A stretch of DNA of 64,000 bases, taken from Lachnospiraceae bacterium UBA7202 (GTDB lineage: Bacteria > Bacillota > Clostridia > Lachnospirales > Lachnospiraceae). The stretch's first letter is position 1; the number at the start of each line of letters is the position of its first letter. Positions 1 to 9,858 of the stretch are shown piece after piece. The translations under genes were made by a program, and so were the position numbers. The stretch covers positions 43,120-107,119 of the forward strand of contig DKUO01000044.1 in assembly GCA_002490705.1 (NCBI GenBank). The letters run 5' to 3'. The notes under the pieces were generated by a model. The model saw only the letters and a program-made list of their open reading frames with translations. It was not told where the DNA came from and ran no database searches.

Positions 1-1
1 G

Positions 2-1807
2 GCTCTCGGCACGATGGCTATGGGCGAGGGCGGCCCGGAACTTGTGAAGCAGCTCCTGTCCCAGACCTACGATATCAATATGCCCGGCGTGGTGGGCGTA
101 TACCTGACGGGCGAACCCGTGAAGGGCGTAGGCCCGCAGGATGTGGCCTTAGCGATCATCGGCGCGGTGTTTGGCAACGGCTATGTCAAAAATAAAGTGA
201 TGGAGTTTGTAGGGCCGGGCGTGTCTGCCCTGAGTGCGGATTTCCGTATCGGTATCGACGTGATGACCACGGAGACTACCTGCCTGTCCTCCATCTGGCG
301 GACGGATGAAGAAATCAGGGAATTTTATGATATCCATGGCAGAACAGAGGAGTATCAGGAGTTAAATCCGGGTGAGATTACCTATTATGACGGCATGATC
401 ACGGTTGATCTTTCGAAGATCCGCCCCATGATCGCCATGCCCTTCCATCCCAGCAATACCTATACCATTGACGAGGTGAACGCCAATTTGAAGGATGTGC
501 TCCACGACGTGGAGGAGCGGGCGAAGGTGAGCCTGGACGGCGCAGTACCGTACTCGCTGCAGGACAAGGTAAAAGACGGCAAGTTTATGGTAGATCAGGG
601 TATCATTGCGGGCTGTGCAGGCGGCGGATTTGAAAATATCTGTGCGGCGGCTGACATTCTCAGGGGCTCTTACATCGGCTCGGATGGCTTTACCTTAAGC
701 GTCTATCCGGCTTCCATGCCGGTTTATATGGAACTGATCAAAAACGGCTGTGCGGCGGCGATTTTGGAGACGGGTGCGGTGCTTAAAACCGCGTTTTGCG
801 GCCCCTGTTTTGGCGCGGGGGACACGCCGGCGAACAATGCCTTCAGTATCAGGCATTCCACGAGAAACTTCCCCAACAGGGAGGGGTCGAAATTGCAGAA
901 CGGCCAGATTTCTTCTGTGGCACTCATGGACGCCAGATCCATTGCGGCGACGGCGGCGAACAAAGGTGTGCTCACACCGGCTACTGAGTTTGACGGGGAA
1001 ATCGGGAAATACCAGTATCATTTTGACGCAAATATTTATAAGAATCGTGTTTTTGATTCCAAGGGCGTGGCGGATGAGAGCGTGGAGATTCAGTTCGGGC
1101 CAAACATTAAGGACTGGCCGGCGATGGGAGAATTGCCTGAGAATCTGGTATTGCGGGTTGTGTCGGAGATTCACGATCCCGTTACGACCACGGACGAGCT
1201 GATTCCCTCCGGTGAGACGTCCTCCTACCGTTCCAATCCGCTGGGACTGGCGGAATTTACGCTTTCCAGAAAGGACCCCGAATATGTGGGCAGGGCGAAA
1301 GACATTCAGAGAGCGGAGAAAGCGAGAATGCAGGGGGAACACCCCTGTCAGGCACATCCTGATGTAAAGCCGGTGATGGGCGTGATCAAGAAGACCTTTG
1401 AACAGGTTTCCCACGAGAATACGGGATTCGGCTCCACCATCTTTGCGGTGAAGCCGGGCGACGGTTCTGCCAGAGAACAGGCGGCCAGCTGTCAGAAGGT
1501 GCTTGGCGGCTGGGCGAATATTGCCAATGAGTATGCCACGAAGAGATACCGCTCTAATCTGATTAACTGGGGAATGCTGCCGTTTTTGATTGAGGAGGGG
1601 GAGCTGCCTTTTGGCAATCTGGATTATCTGTTCTTCCCGGGTATCCGAAAGGCGGTGGAAGAGAAGGCGGAGAAAATAGAGGCTTATAAGGTATCGGTAC
1701 AGGAGGGAACGCTTACGCCGTTTACTTTGACGCTTGGCGAATTGACGGACGAGGAGAGGCAGATCATTTTGAAAGGCTGTCTGATCAATTACAACAGGGT
1801 TGACTAA
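2..1807 (+). CDS. aconitase-family hydratase, 5' end outside window
   Basis: The reading frame is open from the first bases of the window, so about 600 C-terminal residues are visible and the true start lies upstream. Cysteines typical of the [4Fe-4S] site of aconitase/isopropylmalate isomerase enzymes are present: a [11 protein letters not shown] segment and a [12 protein letters not shown] segment followed by an [16 protein letters not shown] substrate-binding stretch. Family members interconvert hydroxy-acids through a dehydrated intermediate, as citrate to isocitrate. The C-terminal third matches the swivel domain. Whether this is the TCA aconitase or one of the related hydratases common in Clostridia cannot be settled without the N-terminus. 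Family is secure; substrate is inference. Confidence 0.85.
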   Translation, partial: ALGTMAMGEGGPELVKQLLSQTYDINMPGVVGVYLTGEPVKGVGPQDVALAIIGAVFGNGYVKNKVMEFVGPGVSALSADFRIGIDVMTTETTCLSSIWRTDEEIREFYDIHGRTEEYQELNPGEITYYDGMITVDLSKIRPMIAMPFHPSNTYTIDEVNANLKDVLHDVEERAKVSLDGAVPYSLQDKVKDGKFMVDQGIIAGCAGGGFENICAAADILRGSYIGSDGFTLSVYPASMPVYMELIKNGCAAAILETGAVLKTAFCGPCFGAGDTPANNAFSIRHSTRNFPNREGSKLQNGQISSVALMDARSIAATAANKGVLTPATEFDGEIGKYQYHFDANIYKNRVFDSKGVADESVEIQFGPNIKDWPAMGELPENLVLRVVSEIHDPVTTTDELIPSGETSSYRSNPLGLAEFTLSRKDPEYVGRAKDIQRAEKARMQGEHPCQAHPDVKPVMGVIKKTFEQVSHENTGFGSTIFAVKPGDGSAREQAASCQKVLGGWANIANEYATKRYRSNLINWGMLPFLIEEGELPFGNLDYLFFPGIRKAVEEKAEKIEAYKVSVQEGTLTPFTLTLGELTDEERQIILKGCLINYNRVD

Positions 1808-1843
1808 AAATGACTGCAATGGTCAAAATAGTATTGGGGTATT

Positions 1844-2833
1844 ATGGATAATGGGGAAAAGAAGGGGACAGGAGGCAGATTTAATCCTTTTGTCTTAATA
1901 GGGATTGCTCTGGGGATAGCGGCAGTGGTGATCGCTGTGACGGCTCAGAACAGAACAGAAAAAAATAATAGCGGACAGGAGAGTGTGCCGGTAAGCACAG
2001 ACGTGGGAACTCCACAGGTGTCGGTGTCACTGCCGGGGCTGGAACCGGAGAAGCCGGAGGTAGATTCCTCCAAGGAAATTGTGGGGGATGTGCTTTTGAG
2101 TGACGTGCCCAGGGCGGATTTCAGCTTTTCATTCAACGGAAAGCTAAACGACGCGGCGGTTGTGGTGAGAATGGACGATGATGGGCAGACTGACGGAGGA
2201 ACATATCCAGAGATCACGGAGGATATCTATCCCTTGTTTACGGAAGGGATTGAGGGAGAGGCCCTTTATCTTGACGGCAGCTACGGTGTGCAGCTTTTGG
2301 GGGTGGATGCGTTAAATGAGTCCTATACCATATCTTTTTGGTTTCGTGCGGACGAGATGTATGACTGGTCGCCCTTTTTGCTGATCGGCTCCTATCTGAT
2401 GGATGTGGGAGGCAGTCAGAGCTATCTGTCTCTCAACAAAAAGACCACGGAAGAGGGAGAGGAAGTTGTGCCTATTTTCAATACCATTGACGCGCCGTTT
2501 AACAACTCCTGTGAGGTTCGCCCTGCCATGGATCAGAAAAAATGTATCGAACTGAACGATTGGAACTATATAACAGTCTGTGTGGACGCTTCCGCCTCCG
2601 GGTTGGAGGAGGGAAGAGCCATGGGATATCTGTATTTAAACAGTGAACTGATTGGTTCTGAGGAAGTCTCCAAACTGAATATGGACCCGGCAAATGTGAA
2701 GGCTTATCTGGGTATCAGCTGTTACGATGAACTGTTCCGCGCTACTTACGATGAGGTACATATCTGGAAACAGATGTTAAGTGAAAGCCAGATCAGCAGT
2801 ATGTATACGGCTTATATCAACGCACGGGGTTAA
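1844..2833 (+). CDS. membrane-anchored LamG/concanavalin-like domain protein
   Basis: 329 residues. A short basic cytoplasmic tail is followed by one transmembrane segment at about residues 17-35, a linker rich in Ser, Val, Pro and Glu, and from about residue 95 a jelly-roll-like domain. The phrase YTISFWFRAD and the C-terminal DEVHIWKQMLSESQI stretch are typical of LamG/concanavalin-like domains that bind glycans or proteins outside the cell. It starts 36 bases after the aconitase stop and is followed by a terminator. The ligand is unknown. I infer a cell-surface, single-pass protein with an extracellular beta-sandwich. Confidence 0.65.
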   Translation: MDNGEKKGTGGRFNPFVLIGIALGIAAVVIAVTAQNRTEKNNSGQESVPVSTDVGTPQVSVSLPGLEPEKPEVDSSKEIVGDVLLSDVPRADFSFSFNGKLNDAAVVVRMDDDGQTDGGTYPEITEDIYPLFTEGIEGEALYLDGSYGVQLLGVDALNESYTISFWFRADEMYDWSPFLLIGSYLMDVGGSQSYLSLNKKTTEEGEEVVPIFNTIDAPFNNSCEVRPAMDQKKCIELNDWNYITVCVDASASGLEEGRAMGYLYLNSELIGSEEVSKLNMDPANVKAYLGISCYDELFRATYDEVHIWKQMLSESQISSMYTAYINARG

Positions 2834-2927
2834 GCAGATGGGAAAATGTTCCGATATATAGGGTACAGGGAAGGGACTCATGGCCAGAGTTTCGCTTCCT
2901 TGTAATCTGAATGATGTTGAGACCAGG

Positions 2928-2980
2928 GACGGTATTTTTTAGGGAAAAGGAATTTCCGTAAAAGTGCCGTCTTTTCTATT
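2928..2980 (+). terminator. intrinsic terminator after LamG gene
   Basis: Bases 2928-2939 pair with 2960-2971 as a 12-bp stem with two G-U pairs. A TTTTCTATT tract follows. It sits between the LamG gene and the next gene. Confidence 0.6.
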
Positions 2981-3054
2981 GCCGGGCGTCAGGGAAGGCG
3001 CTGTCTGGTGCACAGACGGGTGTGGAAAGCGGTCTTATACAAAAGGAGGGAACG

Positions 3055-4128
3055 TTGATTATTGATTCCAGCAACATAGGAATGCAGTCCTCCAGAACCT
3101 ACCGTTCGATCAAGTATGCGGGTGCGCGGTCTATCGGCGGCACGTTTACGAATGGGAAGGACGGATTGAATTCTCTCTTTGAGAACCAGCTCGGCGACGG
3201 TGAGAAGGCCGGGGAAGGAGAGAAGAGTCAGGAGGAGGCGAAGCTTGAGGATGTTGCCGCGCACTGGCGGAATGTGACCGGCGGCTGGCAGCTTTCTTCC
3301 ACAAGAAATGATCCGCAGGAGGCGTTGAGAAGCATTAAGCAGCAATGCGTAGACTTTCTGTTAGAACTTTTGTTCAATTTCCGTGGACAGAGAAGCGCGG
3401 GCGACAGTCCGATTGCGGCTGCGGCAGGAGGCAGTACATTCTGGAATGTGCAGGGGTATCAGACGTAGCATTATCACATGGAGGAAGAAAACACTACTTT
3501 TTCCACACAGGGTACGGTGAAAACGGCGGACGGAAGGGAGTTGTCCTTTAACCTTGAGTTTGGAATGAGCCGCAGATTTGAAGAGTACTATGAGGAAAAT
3601 CATGTGTTATCCGTATCTAAATTTAAGGATCCGCTGGTGATCAATCTGGATACCAACATTGCACAGGTATCGGATCAGAAGTTTTTCTTTGATCTGGACT
3701 GCGACGGCGAGGAGGAGGAGATCTCAAGCCTGCAGGCGGGAAGCGGCTTTTTGGCCCTTGATCGGAATGGAGACGGGAAGATCAATGACGGCAGTGAGCT
3801 TTTTGGCACAAAGAGCGGCGACGGCTTTAAAGATCTCTCACGTTATGATTCGGACGGGAACGGCTGGATCGACGAGGCGGACCCCATCTGGGAGAAGCTT
3901 TTGATCTGGACAAAGGACGAGAACGGAGAAGACAAAATGTACCATCTATCCGATCTGGGAGTAGGAGCCATCGGTCTTTCCAGAGTGGGGACGCAGTTTT
4001 CCCTGAATTCCGAAAAGACAAACGAGACAAATGCCATGATTCGCAAGACAGGTATTTTCCTGTATGAAAACGGGACGGTATCTACGCTTCAGCATTTGGA
4101 TATGGCGGTATACAACGAGAAAGGATAA
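3055..4128 (+). pseudogene. calcium-motif (EF-hand-like) protein split by an in-frame amber codon
   Basis: A strong AGGAGGG site at 3044-3050 precedes a TTG at 3055, and the N-terminus LIIDSSNIGMQSSRTYRS reads naturally from there. The frame runs to a TAG at 3466-3468. Only nine bases later an ATG (3478) in the same frame continues to 4128. There is no Shine-Dalgarno before 3478, and the two halves read as one protein: the part after the stop enters the segment FSTQGTVKTADGREL without a domain boundary. The second half has acidic loops resembling calcium-binding repeats (DRNGDGKINDGSELFG, then DSDGNGWIDEAD). I infer a nonsense mutation, with readthrough, reinitiation or a sequence error as alternatives. 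Function is unknown. Confidence 0.6.
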
Positions 4129-4143
4129 GGGCATAAAAACAGG

Positions 4144-4179
4144 GACATCCACATAGGTATAGGATATGTGGGGTGTCGC
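4144..4179 (+). promoter_or_regulatory. hairpin covering the spoIID ribosome binding site
   Basis: Bases 4144-4155 pair with 4165-4177 (12 pairs, one U-G and one bulged G). The 3' arm contains the GTGGGG that serves as Shine-Dalgarno for the ATG at 4180, so folding would hide it. Confidence 0.45.
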
Positions 4180-5157
4180 ATGAACAAAAATGGAATCGAC
4201 TCAAAAAAAACAAACAAGAGGGATGCGTGTAGCTTCCTTTTGTTTGTTTTTTTGCTGCCTTATGTCTGCGCCTGTTTTTGGGGACATGTGGGGGAAGAGA
4301 CAGAAAAACTGAGAAGGGATGCTATGAACGGGCAGGACGCCTATATGGTGGAAGTCGCTGTAGAGTGGGGCGTTTGGGAACTGCCGGCGGAGGAATATCT
4401 GGTATATCGGTTGGCAGTGACCATACCGGAGGACTATCATTTAGAGGCAAAAAAGGCACAGGCGGTGCTCCTTCGCACAGAGCTGGCGGCTCTGTATCAG
4501 GAGGCGGACGGCAAGAGTATCGCGGCACAGGGGGAGGGACTCTCTAAATTTTATCAGGATACGGGCAAGGAGGCAAAAGAGGTGCTGCGGGAAAGCCGTC
4601 AGGCGGTGGAGGAGACAAAAGGGATGATTTTGACCTACCGGGGCGAACCTATCCGGGCTTCCTATTTTAAATTGAGCAACGGTTATACCAGAGAGGCAAG
4701 GGAGAGCGGGGAGGAGGAGTGCCCCTATTTGACAAGGACCGATTGTGAGGAGGACCAGACGTCTTCCGATTATCACAGTGCGGTGCGGGTGGACAGGGAA
4801 CGATACATAGACGCGTTACAGGGAGTTTTAAAGGAGAAGTTTGACCGTGAGACAATTTGGGATGCAGGCGAATTTTCCTACGATGACTCGGGATATGTGA
4901 CAAAAGTGTCATATCGTGACGAAACTGGGAGAGAGGAAGAGGTGGACGGCGAGACATTCCGGCATCTTTTCGGGCTTAACTCTGCTTCCTTTGAGGCGAG
5001 GAGGGAGGAGACGAGCGTATTTTTTCAAGTGACGGGGGTGGGACACGGCTTTGGCATGAGCCAGTTTGCGGCGAATTGCAGGGCAAAAAACGGGCAGACT
5101 TATAAAGAAATTCTGGAGAGCTTCTTTTTTCAGACAGAATTAGCAAAATTTGAATAA
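4180..5157 (+). CDS. spoIID: stage II sporulation protein D (SpoIID/LytB domain)
   Basis: 325 residues from the ATG at 4180, which has a GGGG motif 6 bases upstream; a GTG at 4168 is a weaker alternative. An N-terminal membrane segment (about residues 18-35) is followed by the SpoIID/LytB domain. Recognisable family motifs are LPAEEYLVYRL, the helix EAKKAQAVLLRTEL, which carries the conserved catalytic-type Glu, and the C-terminal GVGHGFGMSQFAAN. SpoIID is a lytic transglycosylase that works at the engulfing membrane of the forespore with SpoIIM and SpoIIP. It precedes a SpoIIQ-like gene, the arrangement seen in many Clostridia. Expression in the mother cell is expected but not visible here. 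Confidence 0.88.
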   Translation: MNKNGIDSKKTNKRDACSFLLFVFLLPYVCACFWGHVGEETEKLRRDAMNGQDAYMVEVAVEWGVWELPAEEYLVYRLAVTIPEDYHLEAKKAQAVLLRTELAALYQEADGKSIAAQGEGLSKFYQDTGKEAKEVLRESRQAVEETKGMILTYRGEPIRASYFKLSNGYTREARESGEEECPYLTRTDCEEDQTSSDYHSAVRVDRERYIDALQGVLKEKFDRETIWDAGEFSYDDSGYVTKVSYRDETGREEEVDGETFRHLFGLNSASFEARREETSVFFQVTGVGHGFGMSQFAANCRAKNGQTYKEILESFFFQTELAKFE

Positions 5158-5262
5158 GCCGGAAAAAATGGGTAAAACTATCAGAGAAAACCGGGAGTAG
5201 AACGGCCGCCGTTTTGGCAGGCGGAGGGCCAAAGCACCGGAAGAAAACAGGAGGCGAGATTC

Positions 5263-6270
5263 ATGTCGAGAAGAAATAGAAGCAGTATCAGAAAAGAGAG
5301 AATCATCATGCTGGCGTCCTCAGTGTTCGTTCTGGCGGCGCTGACAGTAACCGGCGTTTATGTAAGAAACAATAACCGGGCTGAAAAGGAAGATTATGTG
5401 GTGGATTTTGAGGCTTTGGAACAGGGCAGCGAAGAGCTTGCGGAAAATATGGTGGACGGCGAGGAGCTTGATACGCTTTTTGCGGGCGTGGGAACGGATG
5501 ATCTGGACTATGATCCGAATTTTCAGGAAGCCAATTCCCTGCATGTGGAGAACACGGGAGATACAGCAAACACGACCGGAGTAGAGAAGGCCGGAACGAA
5601 GACCACAAAGGACGCAAAGGACAAGCCCGATGAGTCCAAGAGCGGAGAGAAGGACGAAAAGAAAGACGATGAGAAACAGACCGCGGATAAGAAGGACGAG
5701 CCTGTGAAGAAATCTGCGGATAAAAAGAAGGAATCCGCCACAGATAAGGCTGAGGCGGAAGAGGAAGCCGGTATGTTTGACGAGACGGTCGATACCGTTA
5801 TGAGCGGTGAGGTGCAGGCGGAAGGAGTTGCCACTACGGTACAGCCGGAACTTGATTTCAATGAGGAGGACGGGCTGGTATGGCCTATAGTGGGGGATGT
5901 GCTGATCAACTACAGCATGGACAAAACGATCTATTTTCCCACGCTGGATCAATATAAGTATAATCCGGCTATTGTGATTTCCGCCAATCAGGGAGACGCT
6001 ATCTCGGCGGCTGCGGACGGCCGTGTCACCTCTGTCAGCTATGATCCCGGAACAGGAAATACGGTCGTGATGGAGCTGGGAAACGGCTATGAACTGACTT
6101 ACGGCCAACTTGAAAACATTACCGTATCGGAGGGCAGCTATGTGCATGTAGGTGACGGCATAGGGACCGTGGCGGCACCCACGAAATACTACAGCCTAGA
6201 GGGCACGAACGTGTATTTTAAGCTGACCAAGGATGGGGAGCCGGTAAACCCCATGAGTAAATTAAACTAG
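5263..6270 (+). CDS. SpoIIQ-like degenerate M23 (LytM) membrane protein
   Basis: 335 residues. The ATG at 5263 has an AGGAGGCG site 6 bases upstream. One transmembrane segment (about residues 14-30) is followed by a long Lys/Asp/Glu-rich low-complexity linker (about residues 100-180) and a C-terminal LytM fold from about residue 205. The zinc ligands of active M23 peptidases are absent: the HxxxD position reads YNPAIVISA and the HxH position reads VYFKL. SpoIIQ proteins on the forespore side of the engulfment channel often have degenerate LytM domains, so a structural role fits. Its position 105 bases after spoIID supports the assignment. Amidohydrolase follows after 10 bases, suggesting co-transcription. 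Confidence 0.8.
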   Translation: MSRRNRSSIRKERIIMLASSVFVLAALTVTGVYVRNNNRAEKEDYVVDFEALEQGSEELAENMVDGEELDTLFAGVGTDDLDYDPNFQEANSLHVENTGDTANTTGVEKAGTKTTKDAKDKPDESKSGEKDEKKDDEKQTADKKDEPVKKSADKKKESATDKAEAEEEAGMFDETVDTVMSGEVQAEGVATTVQPELDFNEEDGLVWPIVGDVLINYSMDKTIYFPTLDQYKYNPAIVISANQGDAISAAADGRVTSVSYDPGTGNTVVMELGNGYELTYGQLENITVSEGSYVHVGDGIGTVAAPTKYYSLEGTNVYFKLTKDGEPVNPMSKLN

Positions 6271-6280
6271 AGGGAAATGC

Positions 6281-7435
6281 ATGGTTATCATACACGGAAA
6301 TATCAAGACAATGGAGGGGCGCGATTTCCCGGACGGTTATCTTGAGATTGCGGACGGGAAAATCGTGGCTGTGGGAAATATGAAGGACTGTCCGAAAACG
6401 GAGGGAGAGATCCTTGACGCACAGGGCAGTCTGGTAATGCCGGGAATCATCGAGGCGCACTGCCATATGGGAATCACGGAGGAGAAGAAGGGAATGGAGG
6501 GGGACGACTGCAATGAGAACGTAGACCCTGTCACGCCGTGGCTCCGCGCGATCGACGCCATCAATCCCATGGACGCCGCTTTTAATGATGCGCTGCAGGC
6601 AGGCATTACCTCAGCCATGATCGGGCCCGGCAGCGCCAATGTGGTGGGCGGGCAATTTGTTTTTGTGAAGACCCATGGCAGGTGTATCGACAACATGATC
6701 GTGAAAGCGCCGGCGGCCATGAAGGTGGCCTTTGGGGAAAATCCTAAGGTAAATTATTCTGGGCAGGGAACATCCCCGTCCACCCGTATGGCCATCGCGG
6801 CTATGCTCAGGGAAGAACTCTCGAAGGCCGTGGCTTACATGGAAAAGCAGGAAAAGAACGGGGGCGGGGAGAAGAATTTCCGGTATGAGTGCTGGCTTCC
6901 CGTCCTTCGGGGAGAGATTCCCTTGAAGGCCCATGCGCACCGGGCCGATGATATTTTGACGGCTGTGCGGATTGCCAAAGAATTTCATCTGCGCATGACC
7001 ATCGACCACTGTAGCGAGGGACATCTGGTCATGGAGGAGTTAAAAGCGGCCGGGTTTCCTGCCATCGTAGGGCCGGATATGGCCAGCCGCAATAAGATTG
7101 AGGTGCAGAATATGGCGTTTAAGACGGCGGGACTTTTAGCGGGACATGGCATTTTGACTGCCATCACCACGGATCACCCCGTTTCGAAAATTCAGTTTTT
7201 GCCGATCTGCGCCGGGCTTGCGGTGAAGGCCGGTATGGCGCCCGAGGAGGGACTCAGATCTATCACTATCAATGCGGCAAAGATCTGCGGCGTATCGGAC
7301 CGGGTGGGAAGCCTGCGGCCGGGCAAAGATGCGGATATTGCCATATTTACGGGAAATCCCATGGAAATATTTACCGAAACGCTCTATACACTGATTGACG
7401 GACAAATTGTATATGATTCGAAAAATAAGAAATGA
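6281..7435 (+). CDS. amidohydrolase (imidazolonepropionase-like)
   Basis: 384 residues, starting 10 bases after the SpoIIQ-like stop. Metal-dependent amidohydrolase features are clear: IIEAHCHMG supplies the HxH pair after the first beta strand, KAHAHRADDI carries further ligands, and TTDHPVSKIQF supplies the late metal-binding Asp. The C-terminus has the usual GSLRPGKDADIAIF small beta domain. Members hydrolyse cyclic amides or related bonds; the closest pattern is the imidazolonepropionase-like group often labelled simply amidohydrolase in Clostridia. No histidine-degradation neighbours are present, so the substrate is unknown. Link to sporulation is suggested only by position. Confidence 0.8.
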   Translation: MVIIHGNIKTMEGRDFPDGYLEIADGKIVAVGNMKDCPKTEGEILDAQGSLVMPGIIEAHCHMGITEEKKGMEGDDCNENVDPVTPWLRAIDAINPMDAAFNDALQAGITSAMIGPGSANVVGGQFVFVKTHGRCIDNMIVKAPAAMKVAFGENPKVNYSGQGTSPSTRMAIAAMLREELSKAVAYMEKQEKNGGGEKNFRYECWLPVLRGEIPLKAHAHRADDILTAVRIAKEFHLRMTIDHCSEGHLVMEELKAAGFPAIVGPDMASRNKIEVQNMAFKTAGLLAGHGILTAITTDHPVSKIQFLPICAGLAVKAGMAPEEGLRSITINAAKICGVSDRVGSLRPGKDADIAIFTGNPMEIFTETLYTLIDGQIVYDSKNKK

Positions 7436-7487
7436 TATCTGTTATGGCGGTGCGGAATGTGGTAAAATGTACGCGAGGGAAACAATC

Positions 7488-9083
7488 ATGCGAAAGAGTA
7501 GACTTTTTCAACAAAAAATCTGCATACTTCTGCTCCTTGCTCTTTTTCTGACCACAGCGGCCGGGTGCGGCGACCTGCGGGATTTGCAGATGAATGCGCG
7601 GACGAACAGGGAGGAAAGCGACGATTTTACCAGTCTCGGACTCTCGCCGGAGTTTGACTATGAAGTGCCGGAAAGCCTGCCGAGTATTTTGGTAGATCAG
7701 GTGGGCTATGCCGTGGGCAGCAATAAGATTGCCATGATTAACGCAGAGACCCCGCCGGAGACATTCTCGATTCTGGAGGAGCAGACCGGACGGGAGGTCT
7801 ACACGGGCAAGGTAGAGAACAAAGGGTTTGACGCTTCCGTGAATGCTTATATCAGTTATGCGGATTTTACGGAATTTAATACGGAAGGGACTTATTACAT
7901 ACAGGCGCCGTCAATCGGACGCTCCTATGCGTTTCAGATTGCACAGGAGCCTTTGGACAGTGTTTTTGCCAAGGTGTTTAAGCAGTATTATTTTAACAGA
8001 TGCGGCCTGACGCTTTCCTCGGAGCTGGCGGGCGACGCGGCACACAATGCCTGCCATTCCAGAGAAGCGCAGATGAAGGATGAGGCGATGATTAAGCGCG
8101 ACGTGTCGGGAGGATGGCATGTGGATGACATCGGAAGCCGCGATGTGGCAAAAGGCTGTCAGGCGATCAATAACCTCCTTCTTACCTATGAACTCTATCC
8201 GGAGGCTATGGGCGACGATATGAAGATACCGGAGAGTGGCAATGGGATTCCTGATGTGCTTGACGAGGTGAAATATGAGATTGACTGGCTTTTGAAGATG
8301 CAGGATGCCAAGAGCGGAGCCGTGTATGCCTCCGTCAGTTCTGTTGACAACAAGACGGCGGGCTATATTCTTTATATTGACGGGATTACCATGGATGCAA
8401 CGATTCATTTCGCGGCTGCTATGGCAAAATTCAGTTACCTTTACCAGAGCTATGACCGGCAGTTCGCGACACAATGCCTACAGGCTGCGGACAGGGCGTA
8501 CCGGTATGCGGAAAATTATCTGACGGACATATCGCAGGAACAGTATTTCGATGCGGCTGCGGAGCTTTACCGCGCTACGGGAGGGTATCAGTATCACAAT
8601 GTGATCAAATCCTATCTGACGCAGAATACAGATCCGGATTTGGAGAATGATTTTGCCTTTTGGGGATGCGTGACCTACCTTTCCACAAAGCAGCCGGTGG
8701 ATATCGCCCTGTGCAAATCCGTAACACAAAATCTGATGCGGAAAGGTGAGGTGATTTCATTTTCCTCAAAGGACTCCAAATTGTTGGTGGAGGCGGATGA
8801 GAAGCAGGGCAGTAATGCCGGCCTTTTGAGAAAAATGACGAGACTTGCCGTGGTGGATCATATTATCACAAATCATGAATATGCCACGGTGCTGGAAAAT
8901 CATATTCACTATATGCTGGGCCGGAACCTTTTGTCCATTTCTTATCTGGACGGGGAGGGCGAGCGCAATTACCGCGATATTGACGTGAGTCTGGGGATTA
9001 TGAACCAGGTGGATCTAAACGCGGAGCTTTTGCTTTTGCTTGCCGCCATTATGGATGATGAGTTGGTGGTGGGGGAAGAGTGA
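7488..9083 (+). CDS. GH9-like lipoprotein without catalytic residues
   Basis: 531 residues from the ATG at 7488 (GAGGGA upstream; a longer frame from 7395 lacks a good site). A lipoprotein signal ends in TTAAGC. An Ig-like cellulase N-terminal domain (about residues 65-155, beginning ILVDQVGYAVGSNKIA) is followed by a (alpha/alpha)6 GH9 domain: DVSGGWH, GNGIPDVLDEVKYEIDWLLKMQD and MLGRNLLS match the family. The catalytic DAGD after GGWH reads VDDI, and the general-acid Glu near the C-terminus (usual NEVA...NA) reads NQVDLNA. A binding or signalling pseudoenzyme is therefore more likely than a cellulase. It ends 2 bases from the convergent acyltransferase gene. Confidence 0.75.
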   Translation: MRKSRLFQQKICILLLLALFLTTAAGCGDLRDLQMNARTNREESDDFTSLGLSPEFDYEVPESLPSILVDQVGYAVGSNKIAMINAETPPETFSILEEQTGREVYTGKVENKGFDASVNAYISYADFTEFNTEGTYYIQAPSIGRSYAFQIAQEPLDSVFAKVFKQYYFNRCGLTLSSELAGDAAHNACHSREAQMKDEAMIKRDVSGGWHVDDIGSRDVAKGCQAINNLLLTYELYPEAMGDDMKIPESGNGIPDVLDEVKYEIDWLLKMQDAKSGAVYASVSSVDNKTAGYILYIDGITMDATIHFAAAMAKFSYLYQSYDRQFATQCLQAADRAYRYAENYLTDISQEQYFDAAAELYRATGGYQYHNVIKSYLTQNTDPDLENDFAFWGCVTYLSTKQPVDIALCKSVTQNLMRKGEVISFSSKDSKLLVEADEKQGSNAGLLRKMTRLAVVDHIITNHEYATVLENHIHYMLGRNLLSISYLDGEGERNYRDIDVSLGIMNQVDLNAELLLLLAAIMDDELVVGEE

Positions 9084-9085
9084 CC

Positions 9086-9820
9086 TCACACCAACTCTTT
9101 ATTTTTGAAGTACATTTCTCTGATTACAGACAGGACAGTATCGTCGATATGACGTTTTTGTTCTTTATCGAGGTCCTTCATATAGATGGGCTTGCCGTAT
9201 TCAATGACTACATGTGTTTTTTTGATCCGGGGCAGATGGGCTTCCCAGACCTGATCTGCGTTATTGATACAGATAGGGATAATGGGACATCCGGATTTTT
9301 CTGCGATTTTAAAACTGCCGCCGTGGAAGGGGAGAAATTCGTCTGGCTTGGTGCTGCGGCTTCCCTCGGGGAAGATGCAGATAGAGATGCCGGATTTCAC
9401 TTTATCGACTGCTTCCAGAATTGTTTTCATCCCCTGTTTGATATCTTTTCTGTCCAGAAAGAGGCAGTGCAGATTTTTCATCCAGTTAGACAGAAGCGGA
9501 ACCTTTAACATGTCAATTTTTGCAATATAGCCGGTGGGCCTGGGAACGCGCACATAGGTCATGATGATGTCGAAATAGCTTCTGTGATTGCCTATGTATA
9601 GCACGGAAGTGTCCTTGGGAACATTTTCTTCGCCGATTACGGTGACGGACACGCCGGACAAAAAGAGAACACAGCGGAAAGCCCAGTTGACAATGGCAAG
9701 AGAGCTTTTGTCCTTGGCGGATTGGTTGCTTTTTCCGAGGAAATATTCCACGATCAAAAGAGGGATACTGAAAATCAGGAACAGGACAACAAAGGCAGCG
9801 ACTATTATCAGACGTATCAT
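9086..9820 (-). CDS. plsC: 1-acyl-sn-glycerol-3-phosphate acyltransferase
   Basis: 244 residues from the ATG at 9820, which follows an AAAGG site. An upstream in-frame ATG at 9868 overlaps the likely -10 box and is rejected. An N-terminal membrane segment is followed by the acyltransferase motifs NHRSYFDI (HX4D, catalytic), IAKIDMLKVPL and FPEGSRS. The enzyme adds the second acyl chain to lysophosphatidic acid to make phosphatidic acid at the inner membrane face. It is a single leftward gene with its own promoter, divergent from the PrcB-like lipoprotein gene. Confidence 0.88.
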   Translation of the reverse strand: MIRLIIVAAFVVLFLIFSIPLLIVEYFLGKSNQSAKDKSSLAIVNWAFRCVLFLSGVSVTVIGEENVPKDTSVLYIGNHRSYFDIIMTYVRVPRPTGYIAKIDMLKVPLLSNWMKNLHCLFLDRKDIKQGMKTILEAVDKVKSGISICIFPEGSRSTKPDEFLPFHGGSFKIAEKSGCPIIPICINNADQVWEAHLPRIKKTHVVIEYGKPIYMKDLDKEQKRHIDDTVLSVIREMYFKNKELV

Positions 9821-9858
9821 GGCGAAAACCTTTCTATGTTTTAGTAATTTTTGTATTA

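Noticed and set aside
695..1819. Long minus-strand open frame opposite the aconitase gene
   Set aside because: Composition is Arg/His/Leu-rich without recognisable domains; the opposite strand is a clear conserved enzyme.
4204..4253. A-rich/T-rich inverted repeat inside the spoIID signal region, ending in seven T
   Set aside because: It arises from Lys (AAA) codons followed by Phe (TTT) codons of a signal segment; a terminator inside an essential coding region is unlikely.
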